The notes under the pieces: model-generated
Told to the model about the DNA's origin: nothing
Seen by the model: only the letters and a program-made list of their open reading frames with translations
The model's database searches: none
Part shown: one piece after another, positions 30,175 to 39,128 of the stretch
Layout: each line of letters starts with the position of its first letter
Position numbering within the stretch: the stretch's first letter is position 1
Origin: Streptomyces tendae
GTDB lineage: Bacteria; Actinomycetota; Actinomycetes; Streptomycetales; Streptomycetaceae
Assembly (NCBI RefSeq): GCF_008632955.1
Contig: NZ_CP043959.1
Span: forward strand, 1,054,001 to 1,118,000
Reading direction: 5' to 3'
Length of the DNA stretch: 64,000 nt
Program-made: the position numbers and the translations under genes

Positions 30175-31089
30175 ATGACGACGACAGAATCGGTCGTGTT
30201 CGACCGGGTGATCAAGAGGTACGGCGACGTCCGGGCCGTGGACGACGTGACCCTCACCCTGCGCGCCGGGGAGACCGTGGCGCTCCTCGGCCCGAACGGC
30301 GCCGGCAAGTCCACCGCCCTCGACCTGTTGCTCGGCCTCAAGCGCCCCGACAGCGGCACGGTCACCGTCTGCGGCACCGGCCCGCGCGAGGCGATCGTCG
30401 CGGGACGCGTCGGGGCCATGCTGCAGAGCGGCGGGCTGATGGGCGAGGTCACCGTCGCCGAACTGGTGGGACTCGCCTGCGGACTCCACCCCAGGCCGCA
30501 CCCCGTCCCCGACGTCCTCGCCCGCGCCGGACTCACCGGTATCGCCGGCCGCAGGGCCGACAAGCTGTCCGGCGGCCAGGCCCAGCGGCTCCGCTTCGCC
30601 CTGGCCACCGCCGGTGACAGCGACCTGATCGTCCTGGACGAGCCCACCACCGGCATGGACGTCACCGCCCGCCGGGCCTTCTGGGCCACCATGCGCGACC
30701 AGGCCGACCAGGGGCGCACGGTCCTGTTCGCCACGCACTACCTGGAGGAGGCCGACGCGATCGCCGACCGCGTGCTGGTTCTGCACCGGGGCCGGCTGCT
30801 GGCCGACGGCACCGCCGGCGAGATCAAGGCGAGCGCCGGGGTACGGCGCGTCTCCTTCGACCTGGCCGGCGGCACACCCGACCAGGCCGCGCTGCGCCGG
30901 CTGCCCGCGGTCACGGCCGTCGACGTGTCGCCCGGCGGCACGGTCCGGCTGCGCTCCTCGGACGCCGACGCCACCGTCCACGCCCTCTACGGCCTGGGCC
31001 TCCGCCCCCGCAACCTCGAAGTCGCCGGGCTCGGGCTCGAGCAGGCCTTCGTCACCCTCACCGAGACCGAGGAGGCCGTCGCGCCATGA
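30175..31089 (+). CDS. ABC-2 type exporter ATP-binding protein
   Basis: 304 residues. Walker A GPNGAGKST near residue 40, signature LSGGQAQRLRFA, Walker B LIVLDEPTTGMD and H-loop FATHYLEEAD. The architecture (about 220-residue ATPase plus a C-terminal regulatory extension) matches the DrrA/CcmA/NatA exporter class. It overlaps the permease gene by 4 bp. The exporter-kinase-regulator order is typical of drug- or lipid-sensing systems such as DesKR/LnrJK-like modules; the substrate is unknown. Confidence 0.92.
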   Translation: MTTTESVVFDRVIKRYGDVRAVDDVTLTLRAGETVALLGPNGAGKSTALDLLLGLKRPDSGTVTVCGTGPREAIVAGRVGAMLQSGGLMGEVTVAELVGLACGLHPRPHPVPDVLARAGLTGIAGRRADKLSGGQAQRLRFALATAGDSDLIVLDEPTTGMDVTARRAFWATMRDQADQGRTVLFATHYLEEADAIADRVLVLHRGRLLADGTAGEIKASAGVRRVSFDLAGGTPDQAALRRLPAVTAVDVSPGGTVRLRSSDADATVHALYGLGLRPRNLEVAGLGLEQAFVTLTETEEAVAP

Positions 31090-31826
31090 GTGGACTGATC
31101 CGGCTCGAACTCGTCCGCGTCCTGCGCAACCGCAAGTTCCTGTTCTTCTCGGTGCTCTACCCCAGCGTGCTGTTCCTGCTGATCGCGAGCACCGCCGACG
31201 CCACCGCCACGCTCGACGACAGCGGCCTGACCCTGCCCGCCTACCTGATGGTCTCCATGGCGTCCTTCGGCGCCCTGACGGCCGTGCTGATGGGCAACAG
31301 CGAACGCATCGCCCGGGAACGCGAGAACGGCTGGGTGCGGCAGCTGCGGCTCACGCCCCTGCCCGGCCGGGGCTACGTGCTGGCCAAGACCGCGAGCGCC
31401 GCCGTGGCCGCCCTGCCGTCGATCGTCGTCGTCTTCGTCGTCGCCGCCGCGGTGAAGGATGTACGGCTGGACGCCTGGCAGTGGCTCGCGCTCACCGGGA
31501 CGATCTGGGCGGGCGGCATGGTCTTCGCCGCCCTCGGCGTGGCCATCGGGTACGCGGCCACCGGGGACGCCGTACGGCCCGTCACGATGATCGTGTACTT
31601 CGGGCTGTCCCTGCTCGGCGGCCTGTGGATGCCCACCACCACCTTCCCCCGGTGGCTCCAGGACATCGCCGGCTGGCTGCCCACCCACGCGTACGCCGCC
31701 CTCGGCCGGGCGACGGAACAGGGTCACGCGCCGGAGGTACGGGACGTCGCCGTCCTGCTGGTCTTCTTCGTCCTCTTCACCGGAGGCGCGGCCTGGCTGT
31801 ACCGGAAGGACACCTCGTGGGCATGA
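31086..31826 (+). CDS. ABC-2 type exporter permease
   Basis: 246 residues with six hydrophobic segments, the first at residues 14-33 (KFLFFSVLYPSVLFLLIAS). The ABC-2 motif region GGLWMPTTTFPRWLQDIAGWLPTHAYAALGRA near residue 180 is characteristic. Starts with ATGA overlap to the ATPase and its own stop overlaps the kinase ATG by 4 bp, so all four genes are translationally coupled. Confidence 0.9.
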   Translation: MSGLIRLELVRVLRNRKFLFFSVLYPSVLFLLIASTADATATLDDSGLTLPAYLMVSMASFGALTAVLMGNSERIARERENGWVRQLRLTPLPGRGYVLAKTASAAVAALPSIVVVFVVAAAVKDVRLDAWQWLALTGTIWAGGMVFAALGVAIGYAATGDAVRPVTMIVYFGLSLLGGLWMPTTTFPRWLQDIAGWLPTHAYAALGRATEQGHAPEVRDVAVLLVFFVLFTGGAAWLYRKDTSWA

Positions 31827-32998
31827 GCGGCATCGGCTTCGGACAACGTCCCCAGACCGTCAGGCAGAGGGCCGTCAAGGTGCTGTGGACGGCCATCTGG
31901 CTGGTGTTCCTGAGCGCGCCGGTGACGGACCTGCTGCGCGGCGGACACCCCGCGGGCGTGCGCGTCCTCGGCTGGCTCGGACTCGCCGTCTTCGTCACCT
32001 GGTACATGCTGCTGATCTTCCGCACCGGCCGCGGCGACCGCACGGCGCTCATCCTCGGCTCCGTCGCGGTGCTCGCGGCCCAGTCCGCCGTGCTCTCCCT
32101 CTCCCTCGGCCGCGAGTGGCTGGTCCTGTTCGTGTACGTCGCCATCGCGTCCGGCGCGGCCCTGCCCACGCGCCTGTCCCGCTGGACCATCCCCGCCGCC
32201 TGTGCGCTGATGACGACGCTCGCGTTCGCCGAGCCGGACGGCGTGGACCTGCTGTGGGGACTGCTCCTCCCGGCGCTGCTCGGCGGCTTCGCCATGACGG
32301 GCGTACGGGAGATGATCCGCACCACGATCGCGTTGCGCGAGGCCCGCGCCACCGTCGCCCACCTCGCCGCCAACGAGGAGCGGCTGCGGCTCGCCCGGGA
32401 CCTGCACGACCTGCTCGGCCACTCGCTGTCCGTGATCACCCTCAAGAGCGAGCTGGCGGGCCGCATGCTCCCCGGCCACCCGGAGGAGGCGGCCCGGCAG
32501 GTCGCCGACATCGAGCAGGTCAGCCGGCAGGCACTGGTCGACGTCCGGGAGGCCGTCACCGGCTACCGGCGGCTGCGCCTGGCCGGTGAACTGGCCGGGG
32601 CGCGGCTGGCGTTGCGGGCCGCCGGAGTCGTCCCCGACCTGCCCGACGAGACCGGCTCCGGCGACGTACCCGAGGACGCCGAGTCCGCCCTCGCCTGGGC
32701 CCTGCGCGAGGCCGTCACCAACGTCGTCCGGCACAGCGGCGCCCGGCGCTGCACGGTCGGTCTGGTCCGCCGTCAGACGCTGGAGGGGGCGGTGCTGGAA
32801 CTGTCCGTGGAGGACAACGGCTCGGGAAGCCCCGGCGCCTCGTACGCCCCCGGCAACGGCCTGCGGGGCCTGGGTGAGAGGCTGGGCACCGTGGGCGGAA
32901 CACTGGAGGCCGGGCCCGTCCGGCACGGATTCCGGCTGGTCGCCCGCGTCCCCGTGGAGAGGACCGCCGACCCGGCGCCGGGAGTGGGAGCCGCATGA
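31823..32998 (+). CDS. Membrane sensor histidine kinase (HisKA_3, NarL-type partner)
   Basis: 391 residues. Five or six hydrophobic segments in residues 15-155 (for example WLGLAVFVTWYMLLIF) form a DesK-like sensor with little external domain. The phospho-acceptor is in RDLHDLLGHSLSVITLKSEL near residue 197. The ATPase N-box LREAVTNVVRHSGARRC is near residue 295 and a G-box (SPGASYAPGNGLRGLGERLG) follows. The ATG overlaps the permease stop; the longer open frame upstream is antisense to nothing useful and lies inside the permease gene, so it was rejected. It probably senses membrane state or the exporter substrate and phosphorylates the next gene product. Confidence 0.92.
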   Translation: MSGIGFGQRPQTVRQRAVKVLWTAIWLVFLSAPVTDLLRGGHPAGVRVLGWLGLAVFVTWYMLLIFRTGRGDRTALILGSVAVLAAQSAVLSLSLGREWLVLFVYVAIASGAALPTRLSRWTIPAACALMTTLAFAEPDGVDLLWGLLLPALLGGFAMTGVREMIRTTIALREARATVAHLAANEERLRLARDLHDLLGHSLSVITLKSELAGRMLPGHPEEAARQVADIEQVSRQALVDVREAVTGYRRLRLAGELAGARLALRAAGVVPDLPDETGSGDVPEDAESALAWALREAVTNVVRHSGARRCTVGLVRRQTLEGAVLELSVEDNGSGSPGASYAPGNGLRGLGERLGTVGGTLEAGPVRHGFRLVARVPVERTADPAPGVGAA

Positions 32999-33600
32999 TC
33001 AAGGTCCTGCTGGCCGAGGACCAGGCGATGGTCCGCGAGGCCCTGGCCGCGCTGCTCGGCCTTGAGCCGGACATCGAGGTCGTGGCCCAGGTGGCGCGCG
33101 GCGACGAGGTCCTCGCGGCGGCCCGCGCCCACGACGTGGACGTGGCGCTCCTCGACATCGAGATGCCGGGCGCGACCGGTATCGAGGCGGCGGTCCTGCT
33201 GCACCGCGAACTCCCGGCGCTGAAACTGGTCGTCCTGACCACCTTCGGGCGGCCCGGCTATCTGCGCGGCGCCATGGAGTCGGGCGCCGACGCCTTCCTC
33301 GTCAAGGACGCCCCGGCGGCACAGCTCGCCGACGCCCTGCGCCGGGTGCTGGCGGGGGAGAGGGTCATCGACCCGGTTCTGGCCGCGGCGGCGCTCGCCG
33401 AGGGGGCCAACCCCCTCACCGACCGTGAACGCGAGGTCCTGCGCGCCGCCGCCGACGGCTCCACCAACGCGGACCTCGCCACCGCCCTCCACCTCTCCCC
33501 GGGCACGGTCCGCAACTACCTCTCCACCGCCATCCAGAAACTGGCGGCCCGCAACAGGGCGGAGGCGGTCCGCATCGCCCGCGACAAGGGATGGCTGTAG
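32995..33600 (+). CDS. LuxR/NarL family response regulator
   Basis: 201 residues. Receiver domain with the acidic pocket (LLAEDQAM), the phospho-acceptor Asp in VALLDIEMPG near residue 54 and the Lys in DAFLVKDAP near residue 104. C-terminal LuxR helix-turn-helix from LTDREREVLRAAADGSTNADLA through GTVRNYLSTAIQKLAARNR. ATGA overlap with the kinase gene. Likely target: the palindrome at 30102 upstream of its own operon. Confidence 0.93.
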   Translation: MIKVLLAEDQAMVREALAALLGLEPDIEVVAQVARGDEVLAAARAHDVDVALLDIEMPGATGIEAAVLLHRELPALKLVVLTTFGRPGYLRGAMESGADAFLVKDAPAAQLADALRRVLAGERVIDPVLAAAALAEGANPLTDREREVLRAAADGSTNADLATALHLSPGTVRNYLSTAIQKLAARNRAEAVRIARDKGWL

Positions 33601-33717
33601 CGGACGCCGGCCGGGCCTTGGAGGACGGGGCGGGCGGGCAGGTGCAGTGGTCGGGTCCGGGCTCGTGGCGGCGCTGCGGTGTGGGCCGCCCCGGCCGGTG
33701 GGCCGGGGGCGCCGGCG

Positions 33718-34602
33718 TCAGTTGAGGAGGGCGCGGGCGGCGTGGGCCTCGCTGCGGACGCGGGCGGCTGCCGGTGGGTCCACCGCGGCGACGACCTCCG
33801 CGTACGCCTCCAGTTCCGCCGCGCCCGCCGTGAACTCGCCGCGCTGCACGAGAAGCTGCGCCCGCTCGTAGCGCAGGCGGGCGGGCCGGGACGGGAGGAG
33901 CAGGGAGAGGTCCAGGGCCCACAGCGCCACGTCGGTCCGCTCGGGACGGGTCGCCGCCCAGGCCCGTACGTTGTTCAGGATTCGCGCGACCACGTCCAGC
34001 GTCCCCGCCGGCGTCAGCATGGACGCCTCCAGAGGACCCCCGGTGACACCGGCGACCAGCAGCTCCGCGTCCGCCCCGGTGAGCACCCGGCCCCCGTCGA
34101 ACGGGTCGGCCAGCACCTGTCCGGCCTCCGGCCCCCCGGGGTCCCCGAAGCCGACGACGAAGTGCCCGGGCAGCGCCACGCCGTAGACGGGCGCGCCCGC
34201 CCGCCGTGCCACCTCGATCCAGACCACCGACAGCAGGATCGGCAGCCCGCGCCGCCGCCGCAGAACCGTGTGCAGCAGCGAGGACTCCAGCCGCCGGTAG
34301 TCGTCCGGGACGCCGTGGAAGCCGTACCGCTCACCCAGCAGGTCCCGCAGTGCCAGCGCCCACGCACGCGGCGAACCGGGCCGGTGCGGCAGCTCGCCGG
34401 CCAGCCGGTCCAGCTCGATCTCCACCGCGTCCATGCCCGCCTCGTCGAGCGTGCCGTCGCCCTCCGCGCCCACCAGCAGGCAGAGCGCGGACAGGCCGGG
34501 CCGCTCGCTGCGGGCCTCCTCGGCGAACCGCCGGCGCAGTTCGGCGGAGCGTCCGGGCGGTGGGGGCCAGGGGGAGCGCATATCCGGTTCGTGCCCGCTC
34601 AC
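33718..34602 (-). CDS. SirB1 family (transglutaminase-like/TPR) protein
   Basis: 294 residues. The N-terminal half carries the SirB1 pattern: a short helical lead, LLGERYGFHGVPDDYRRLESSLL, RRRGLPILLSVVWIEVARRAG and VYGVALPGHFVVGF. The family resembles transglutaminases, but the Cys is replaced, so it is unlikely to be catalytic. The C-terminal part (VALWALDLSLLLPSRPARLRYERAQLLVQRGEF) is TPR-like. The start overlaps the upstream GNAT stop by 4 bp, so the two are one operon. Function unknown. Confidence 0.8.
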   Translation of the reverse strand: MSGHEPDMRSPWPPPPGRSAELRRRFAEEARSERPGLSALCLLVGAEGDGTLDEAGMDAVEIELDRLAGELPHRPGSPRAWALALRDLLGERYGFHGVPDDYRRLESSLLHTVLRRRRGLPILLSVVWIEVARRAGAPVYGVALPGHFVVGFGDPGGPEAGQVLADPFDGGRVLTGADAELLVAGVTGGPLEASMLTPAGTLDVVARILNNVRAWAATRPERTDVALWALDLSLLLPSRPARLRYERAQLLVQRGEFTAGAAELEAYAEVVAAVDPPAAARVRSEAHAARALLN

Positions 34603-35678
34603 AGCGCTCCGTCACCTGCCGGAGCCGACGATTCCGAGGAAGACGTCCGCGGCTCGCGGTAGTGGTGGTAGGCGTGGTGCGGGGCGAAGCCCATACGGCC
34701 GTACAGCGACCGCGCGCCCTCGTTGTCCACCTCGACCTGGAGCCAGGCCGCCGACGCGCCCTCCTCCAGCGCACGGCGGGCCAGCGCCGCCATCACGGCC
34801 GTGGCCAGCCCCCGCCGCCGCTGCGCCGGATCCACCTCGACCGCCGCGAACCCGGCCCACCGGCCGTCCACGACGCACCGTCCGATGGCGGCCGGAGCCG
34901 CCGCGCCCGGATCGCCCGGCACCGTCGCGAACCACACGGACGGCTCACCCGGGCCCCCGGCCGGCGCCCCCGGGGAGCCCCCGACCAGCACCCGCAGGGC
35001 CACCTCGCTCACGCCCTTGCGCTGGTACCGGGACAGCCACGCCTCGTCCGCCTCACGCGACAGCGGCACCTCGGACGACGGGTCACCCAGGTCCGCGACC
35101 GGGGCGAGCGCCCCCGTCCACAGCTCGGCGGTCACCTCACGGACCCACCCGCGCCGCTCCAGCTCCGCGCACAGCGGCTCCTGCGTGCCCTCGGCGCCCG
35201 TCGCGGTCTGGACGTACGCCGGCAGCCCGCGGGCCGCGTACCAGCGGCGTACGGCCGCCAGCGCGTCGTCGAGAGGCATCCCGGGGTCGCCGAGCGGCAG
35301 CGCGGAGTTGGCCCGCCGGGTGAAGCCACCCGCGGCCCGCAGTTCCCATCCGCCGAGCCGCTCGCTCTCCACCGGCCGCCAGCCCCGCGCGGCGATCCGG
35401 GCCAGCTCCTCGTAGGACGCGGCGGGACCGCGCCGACGCGCCGGGGCGGCCGGCACGACCTTGCCCGCGACCAGCGCGGACTCGGCGACGCGGACGCTTT
35501 CCCCGCTCTTCCTTGTGATCCGCAACACGCCGTTGTCCCATGATGTGAGAACGCCGACCGTGTCGCCGAACCTCTCACCCGAAGGACCATGTTCGATCAA
35601 GCTCCGTACGGAGACCCGTTTCCCCACGTCAGCAGTGGTGATACGGACCTCGAGGCGCCCGGCGGCTGAGATTTCCAC
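34599..35678 (-). CDS. GNAT family N-acetyltransferase with N-terminal beta-barrel-like domain
   Basis: 359 residues. The first about 70 residues (VGKRVSVRSLIEHGPSGERF through GVLRITRKSGESVRV) look like a small SH3/Tudor-like barrel. The C-terminal part has the acetyl-CoA loop AQRRRGLATAVMAALARRAL near residue 290 and the closing strand NEGARSLYGRMGFAPHHAYHHY, both GNAT hallmarks. The middle may be a second degenerate GNAT domain. The substrate is not predictable. It diverges from fdxA across 140 bp. Confidence 0.85.
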   Translation of the reverse strand: MEISAAGRLEVRITTADVGKRVSVRSLIEHGPSGERFGDTVGVLTSWDNGVLRITRKSGESVRVAESALVAGKVVPAAPARRRGPAASYEELARIAARGWRPVESERLGGWELRAAGGFTRRANSALPLGDPGMPLDDALAAVRRWYAARGLPAYVQTATGAEGTQEPLCAELERRGWVREVTAELWTGALAPVADLGDPSSEVPLSREADEAWLSRYQRKGVSEVALRVLVGGSPGAPAGGPGEPSVWFATVPGDPGAAAPAAIGRCVVDGRWAGFAAVEVDPAQRRRGLATAVMAALARRALEEGASAAWLQVEVDNEGARSLYGRMGFAPHHAYHHYREPRTSSSESSAPAGDGAL

Positions 35679-35818
35679 AGGTCAGTTCACCCCTCCTGTT
35701 CGGATCATGCTCCGGAACGGAGATACTAGGGGCGGGCATCGACGACGCCGCGCTCCCGCGCGCCAGGCGGCGGAGCCTGAGGAGGCCCGCCAGCGCCCTA
35801 TCGAGGAGGAACGACAGC

Positions 35819-36136
35819 GTGACCTACGTCATCGCGCAGCCTTGTGTCGACGTCAAGGACAAGGCGTGCATCGAGGAGTGCCCGGTCGACTGCATCTACG
35901 AGGGCCAGCGGTCCTTGTACATCCACCCGGACGAATGCGTCGACTGCGGCGCCTGTGAACCGGTCTGCCCGGTCGAGGCGATCTTCTACGAGGACGACAC
36001 TCCGGAGGAGTGGAAGGACTACTACAAGGCGAACGTCGAGTTCTTCGACGAGCTCGGCTCCCCCGGCGGCGCCAGCAAGCTCGGTCTGATCGAGCGGGAC
36101 CACCCGTTCATCGCCGCGCTGCCGCCGCAGGCGTAG
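35819..36136 (+). CDS. fdxA: Seven-iron ferredoxin (FdxA/FdxC type)
   Basis: 105 residues from a GTG with CGAGGAGGAACGAC upstream. Cluster ligands: an N-terminal Cys set (CVDVKDKACIEECPVDC) and a second set CVDCGACEPVCPVEA. The spacing of the first group, with a gap instead of the regular CxxCxxC, gives one [3Fe-4S] and one [4Fe-4S] cluster as in mycobacterial FdxC. The acidic tail (PEEWKDYYKANVEFFDELG) is typical. A cytosolic electron carrier; being next to dapC is conserved in mycobacteria (Rv1177-Rv1178). Confidence 0.93.
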   Translation: MTYVIAQPCVDVKDKACIEECPVDCIYEGQRSLYIHPDECVDCGACEPVCPVEAIFYEDDTPEEWKDYYKANVEFFDELGSPGGASKLGLIERDHPFIAALPPQA

Positions 36137-36169
36137 CCGTCCCGCATCGGCCCCGCACCGACGCGTCGC

Positions 36170-36210
36170 CCTCGGTCCCGTACGGCCCCGTCCGCCGTAC
36201 GGGACCGAGG
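36170..36210 (+). terminator. Hairpin between fdxA and dapC
   Basis: 16-bp perfect arms (CCTCGGTCCCGTACGG and its complement) with a 9-nt loop, 33 bp after the fdxA stop. It probably ends the ferredoxin transcript. Confidence 0.8.
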
Positions 36211-36242
36211 CGTCTCCCGAACCAGAAAGTGAGCCCCCGCCC

Positions 36243-37340
36243 GTGTCCGCAGTCTCCGACCGGCTGCCCGCCTTCCCCTGGGACAAGCTGGAGCCGTACA
36301 AGAGGACGGCCGCCGCGCACCCCGACGGCATCGTCGACCTCTCGGTCGGCACGCCCGTCGACCCGGTGCCCGAGCACATCCAGAAGGCGCTGATCGCGGC
36401 GGCGGACTCGCCGGGCTATCCCACGGTGTGGGGCACCCCGGAACTGCGGGACGCGATCACCCGCTGGGTGGAACACCGGCTGGGCGCCCGCGAGGTGACC
36501 CACCGGCACGTGCTGCCGGTCGTCGGCTCCAAGGAGCTCGTCGCCTGGCTCCCCACCCAGCTGGGCCTCGGCCCCGGCGACCAGGTCGCCTACCCGCGCC
36601 TGGCCTACCCGACGTACGAGGTCGGCGCCCGTCTGGCCCGCGCGGAGTACGTGGCGTACGACGACCCGACCGAGCTGGACCCCTCGCGGCTGAAGCTGCT
36701 GTGGCTCAACTCGCCGTCCAACCCGACGGGCCGGGTGCTGCCCAAGGCGGAGCTGGCGAGGATTGTCGCCTGGGCCCGCGAGCACGGCGTCCTGGTCTTC
36801 TCCGACGAGTGCTACCTCGAGCTGGGCTGGGAGGCCGACCCGGTCTCGGTGCTCCACCCGGACGTCAACGGCGGCTCCTACGACGGCGTCGTCGCCGTCC
36901 ACTCGCTCTCCAAGCGGTCCAACCTGGCCGGGTACCGCGCCGCGTTCCTGGCCGGCGACCCGGCGGTGCTCGGCCCGCTGCTGGAGATCCGCAAGCACGG
37001 CGGCATGATGACGCCGGCCCCGACCCAGGCGGCCGTGGTGGCGGCCCTCGGCGACGACGAGCACGTCCGCGTCCAGCGCGAGCGGTACGCGGCCCGCCGC
37101 ACGGCCCTGCGCGAGGCACTGCTCGCCCACGGCTTCCGGATCGAGCACAGCGAGGCCAGCCTCTACCTGTGGGCCACACGCGACGAGTCCTGCTGGGACA
37201 CCGTCGCCCACCTCGCCGACCGCGGCATCCTGGTCGCCCCCGGCGACTTCTACGGCCCGGCCGGCGACCGCTTCGTCCGCGTCGCCCTGACCGCGACGGA
37301 CGAACGAATCCGGTCGGCGGTCACCCGCCTGGCCCCCTGA
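36243..37340 (+). CDS. dapC: Succinyldiaminopimelate aminotransferase
   Basis: 365 residues from a GTG. A fold-type I PLP enzyme: PNPTGRVL-like motif SPSNPTGRVLPKAELA, the aspartate in VFSDECYLELGW and the PLP lysine in VHSLSKRSNLAGYRAAF near residue 225. Family: actinobacterial DapC, which converts N-succinyl-2-amino-6-ketopimelate to N-succinyl-diaminopimelate in lysine and peptidoglycan synthesis. The ferredoxin-dapC pair and a dapE nearby (39129) support this over other class I aminotransferases. Strong terminator downstream. Confidence 0.92.
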   Translation: MSAVSDRLPAFPWDKLEPYKRTAAAHPDGIVDLSVGTPVDPVPEHIQKALIAAADSPGYPTVWGTPELRDAITRWVEHRLGAREVTHRHVLPVVGSKELVAWLPTQLGLGPGDQVAYPRLAYPTYEVGARLARAEYVAYDDPTELDPSRLKLLWLNSPSNPTGRVLPKAELARIVAWAREHGVLVFSDECYLELGWEADPVSVLHPDVNGGSYDGVVAVHSLSKRSNLAGYRAAFLAGDPAVLGPLLEIRKHGGMMTPAPTQAAVVAALGDDEHVRVQRERYAARRTALREALLAHGFRIEHSEASLYLWATRDESCWDTVAHLADRGILVAPGDFYGPAGDRFVRVALTATDERIRSAVTRLAP

Positions 37341-37375
37341 CACCCCGCGTCGTCCGCCGACGCGGCGGCGCATGG

Positions 37376-37410
37376 CGACGGGGCCCGGGGAGTCTCCCCG
37401 GGCCCCGTCG
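37376..37410. terminator. Bidirectional terminator between dapC and the secreted protein gene
   Basis: 16-bp perfect arms (CGACGGGGCCCGGGGA and its complement) with a 3-nt loop, between convergent genes. Confidence 0.85.
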
Positions 37411-37440
37411 TCTTCGCTGGGGCGCCCCTTGGCGGTGGGG

Positions 37441-37779
37441 TCAGCCGATGGGCAGGCCCTTCACCGGCAGCTTCTTCGCCGCGCCGCCCTTCGCGAGGGA
37501 GTCGGTCGGCAGTTCCTTCACCACCGGCACGGCCTTCTTCACGGTCGTGCCCGCGGCCGGCGCCACGTCGGTCGCGTCGGGCGCGGCCTTGTCGACGCCC
37601 TTCGTCACGTTGTCCACGGTCTTGCCCGGCGCACCGTCCAGGGCGTTCAGCCCGAGGTTCGGGGCGGCCGGCAGCGACGGCGCCGCGCTCGCGGAACCGG
37701 CGGCACCGACCCCGGCGGCCGCTCCCGCAGCGACGATCAGCGCGGCACGGGCGATCCGACGGGTCAGGGGGAGGGACAT
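37441..37779 (-). CDS. Small secreted protein, 112 aa
   Basis: Signal peptide MSLPLTRRIARAALIVAAGA with a probable signal peptidase I site after ASA (SASAAPSLP, near residue 32). The mature 80 residues are rich in Lys, Pro and Ala without Cys (NLGLNALDGAPGKTVDNVTKG, KKLPVKGLPIG), suggesting an extended or disordered exported protein. AAGGAG lies 6 nt before the ATG. Homologues in Streptomyces are sometimes mis-annotated as ATP-binding protein; nothing here supports that. Function unknown. Confidence 0.75.
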   Translation of the reverse strand: MSLPLTRRIARAALIVAAGAAAGVGAAGSASAAPSLPAAPNLGLNALDGAPGKTVDNVTKGVDKAAPDATDVAPAAGTTVKKAVPVVKELPTDSLAKGGAAKKLPVKGLPIG

Positions 37780-38042
37780 GGTGCTCCTTCGACGGCAGAG
37801 AACGATGAGGTCCGGCCGCCCGGTGACGACCCACTGGCTGTCGACCGCCTGTCGCCGGGCTCGGACGCAGTGACTACCGCGCGACCGCCCCGGAAGTTGC
37901 GCAGGCGCCGGGCAAAGAGTCGGCAATGCGGCGCATTGTCGGCCGCTTTCCACGCCTGCGGGTGATCTCCCGCACTCCTGCGCGGGGGCACGTCCGCACA
38001 CCTGCGCGGGCCGCCGCGCACTTCCGCGGAGCCCGCCCGGTG
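37780..38042. promoter_or_regulatory. Intergenic region upstream of the small secreted protein
   Basis: 263 bp. It holds a near-perfect 21-bp inverted repeat at 37921-37941 (CGGCAATGCG, one base, CGCATTGTCG; 9 of 10 pairs), which could be an operator. It also has three loose direct repeats of about 16 bp (CGCACTCCTGCGCGGG-like) at 37970-38030. No promoter boxes were placed. Confidence 0.4.
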
Positions 38043-39044
38043 CTAGTCGCCGGTGGTGATCCGGACCGCGTCCGCGCCGCCGTCCGCGCCCGCGGCCCCT
38101 TTGCCGTCCAGCGGACGCCACTGGCTGTCCGTGTGCCCGGCGACCCACTCCCGCCCGGCGTACGACACGCTCCGTATGTGCAGCTCGGAGGCGTTGGCCA
38201 CGGCCCAGTGGGCCAGCTGCCACCCCCGCTCACCGGCGTCCCGCCGGTCGCCGGAGACGGCGGTGACGGGGAGCGTCACGGTCCGCCCGCCGGAGCCGTC
38301 ACCCCCCGCATCCGCGGACGGGGAGGTCGCCGAGGCGGAGAGCCGCCCCTCGGCGCCGTCGTCCACCTCGGCGCCGGCCGGCTCCAGCACGTCCCGTCCG
38401 AAGTCCCGGGCCAGGGCGGCCCGTACCGCGTCCGCGCCCCCCGCCCGGGTGGCCGCCGGCCGGCCCTCGCAGGTCAGCGTCGCCCCGGAGCGCCCGGTGA
38501 GGGCGGCCGCCAGCAGCGTCGCGTCCGGCTCGTGCTTGGCGTACGCCTGCGGGAAGCCGCTGCGCTGCACCTTCTGCGCGGCGACGGTCAGCGGCAGCCG
38601 CGTGTAGCCCGGCACCTTCTCCAGGTGCTCGTAGAACTTCTCCGACGCGTACGCCGGGTCCATGATCTGCTTCGGCGTGCCCCAGCCCTGCGAGGGACGC
38701 TGCTGGAACAGCCCCAGCGAGTCACGGTCCCCGTAGTCGATGTTGCGCAGCGCCGACTCCTGGAGCGCGGTCGCCAGCGCGATCGTCACGGCCCGCTCGG
38801 GCAGGTCGCGCGCGGTGCCCACGGCGCTGATCGTCGCCGCGTTCACCGCCTGCTCGGGTGTGAACTCGTACGTCGCCCCGTCGCCCTTGCCGGACACGAC
38901 CTTGCAGCCCGGGCCGCCGGTGCCTCCGGTGACGTACTGCGCCACGACGTATCCGGCGACCGCTGACAGCACCGCGAAGGCCGCGCCGCAGCGGAGCAGA
39001 CGGCCACGGCGCTTGCGCTTGAGAGAGGGGGACGGCTCTGGCAC
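38043..39044 (-). CDS. Membrane-anchored secreted protein with a lysozyme-like region, 333 aa
   Basis: A basic N-terminus (SLKRKRRGRLLR) then one helix (CGAAFAVLSAVAGYVVAQYV, residues about 18-37), so a signal anchor. The middle (NAATISAVGTARDLPERAVTIALATALQESALRNI, then GDRDSLGLFQQRPSQGWGT) is like the catalytic region of lytic transglycosylases with a Glu in LQES and the GLFQ motif. The C-terminal part (GWQLAHWAVANASELHIRSVSYAGREW) is a separate compact domain. GTG start chosen at VPEPSPSLKRK; no ribosome site, but TACCTT ends 6 nt before it, typical of a leaderless transcript. Database names such as heavy-metal transporter look wrong. Confidence 0.75.
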   Translation of the reverse strand: MPEPSPSLKRKRRGRLLRCGAAFAVLSAVAGYVVAQYVTGGTGGPGCKVVSGKGDGATYEFTPEQAVNAATISAVGTARDLPERAVTIALATALQESALRNIDYGDRDSLGLFQQRPSQGWGTPKQIMDPAYASEKFYEHLEKVPGYTRLPLTVAAQKVQRSGFPQAYAKHEPDATLLAAALTGRSGATLTCEGRPAATRAGGADAVRAALARDFGRDVLEPAGAEVDDGAEGRLSASATSPSADAGGDGSGGRTVTLPVTAVSGDRRDAGERGWQLAHWAVANASELHIRSVSYAGREWVAGHTDSQWRPLDGKGAAGADGGADAVRITTGD

Positions 39045-39128
39045 GCGTACAAGGTACTGGAGAGTACGTTCGCGTGTGAGCCCCGTGCGGACAGTGGGCC
39101 GAAGCCCGTCCGCGCTAGGGTCGACGGC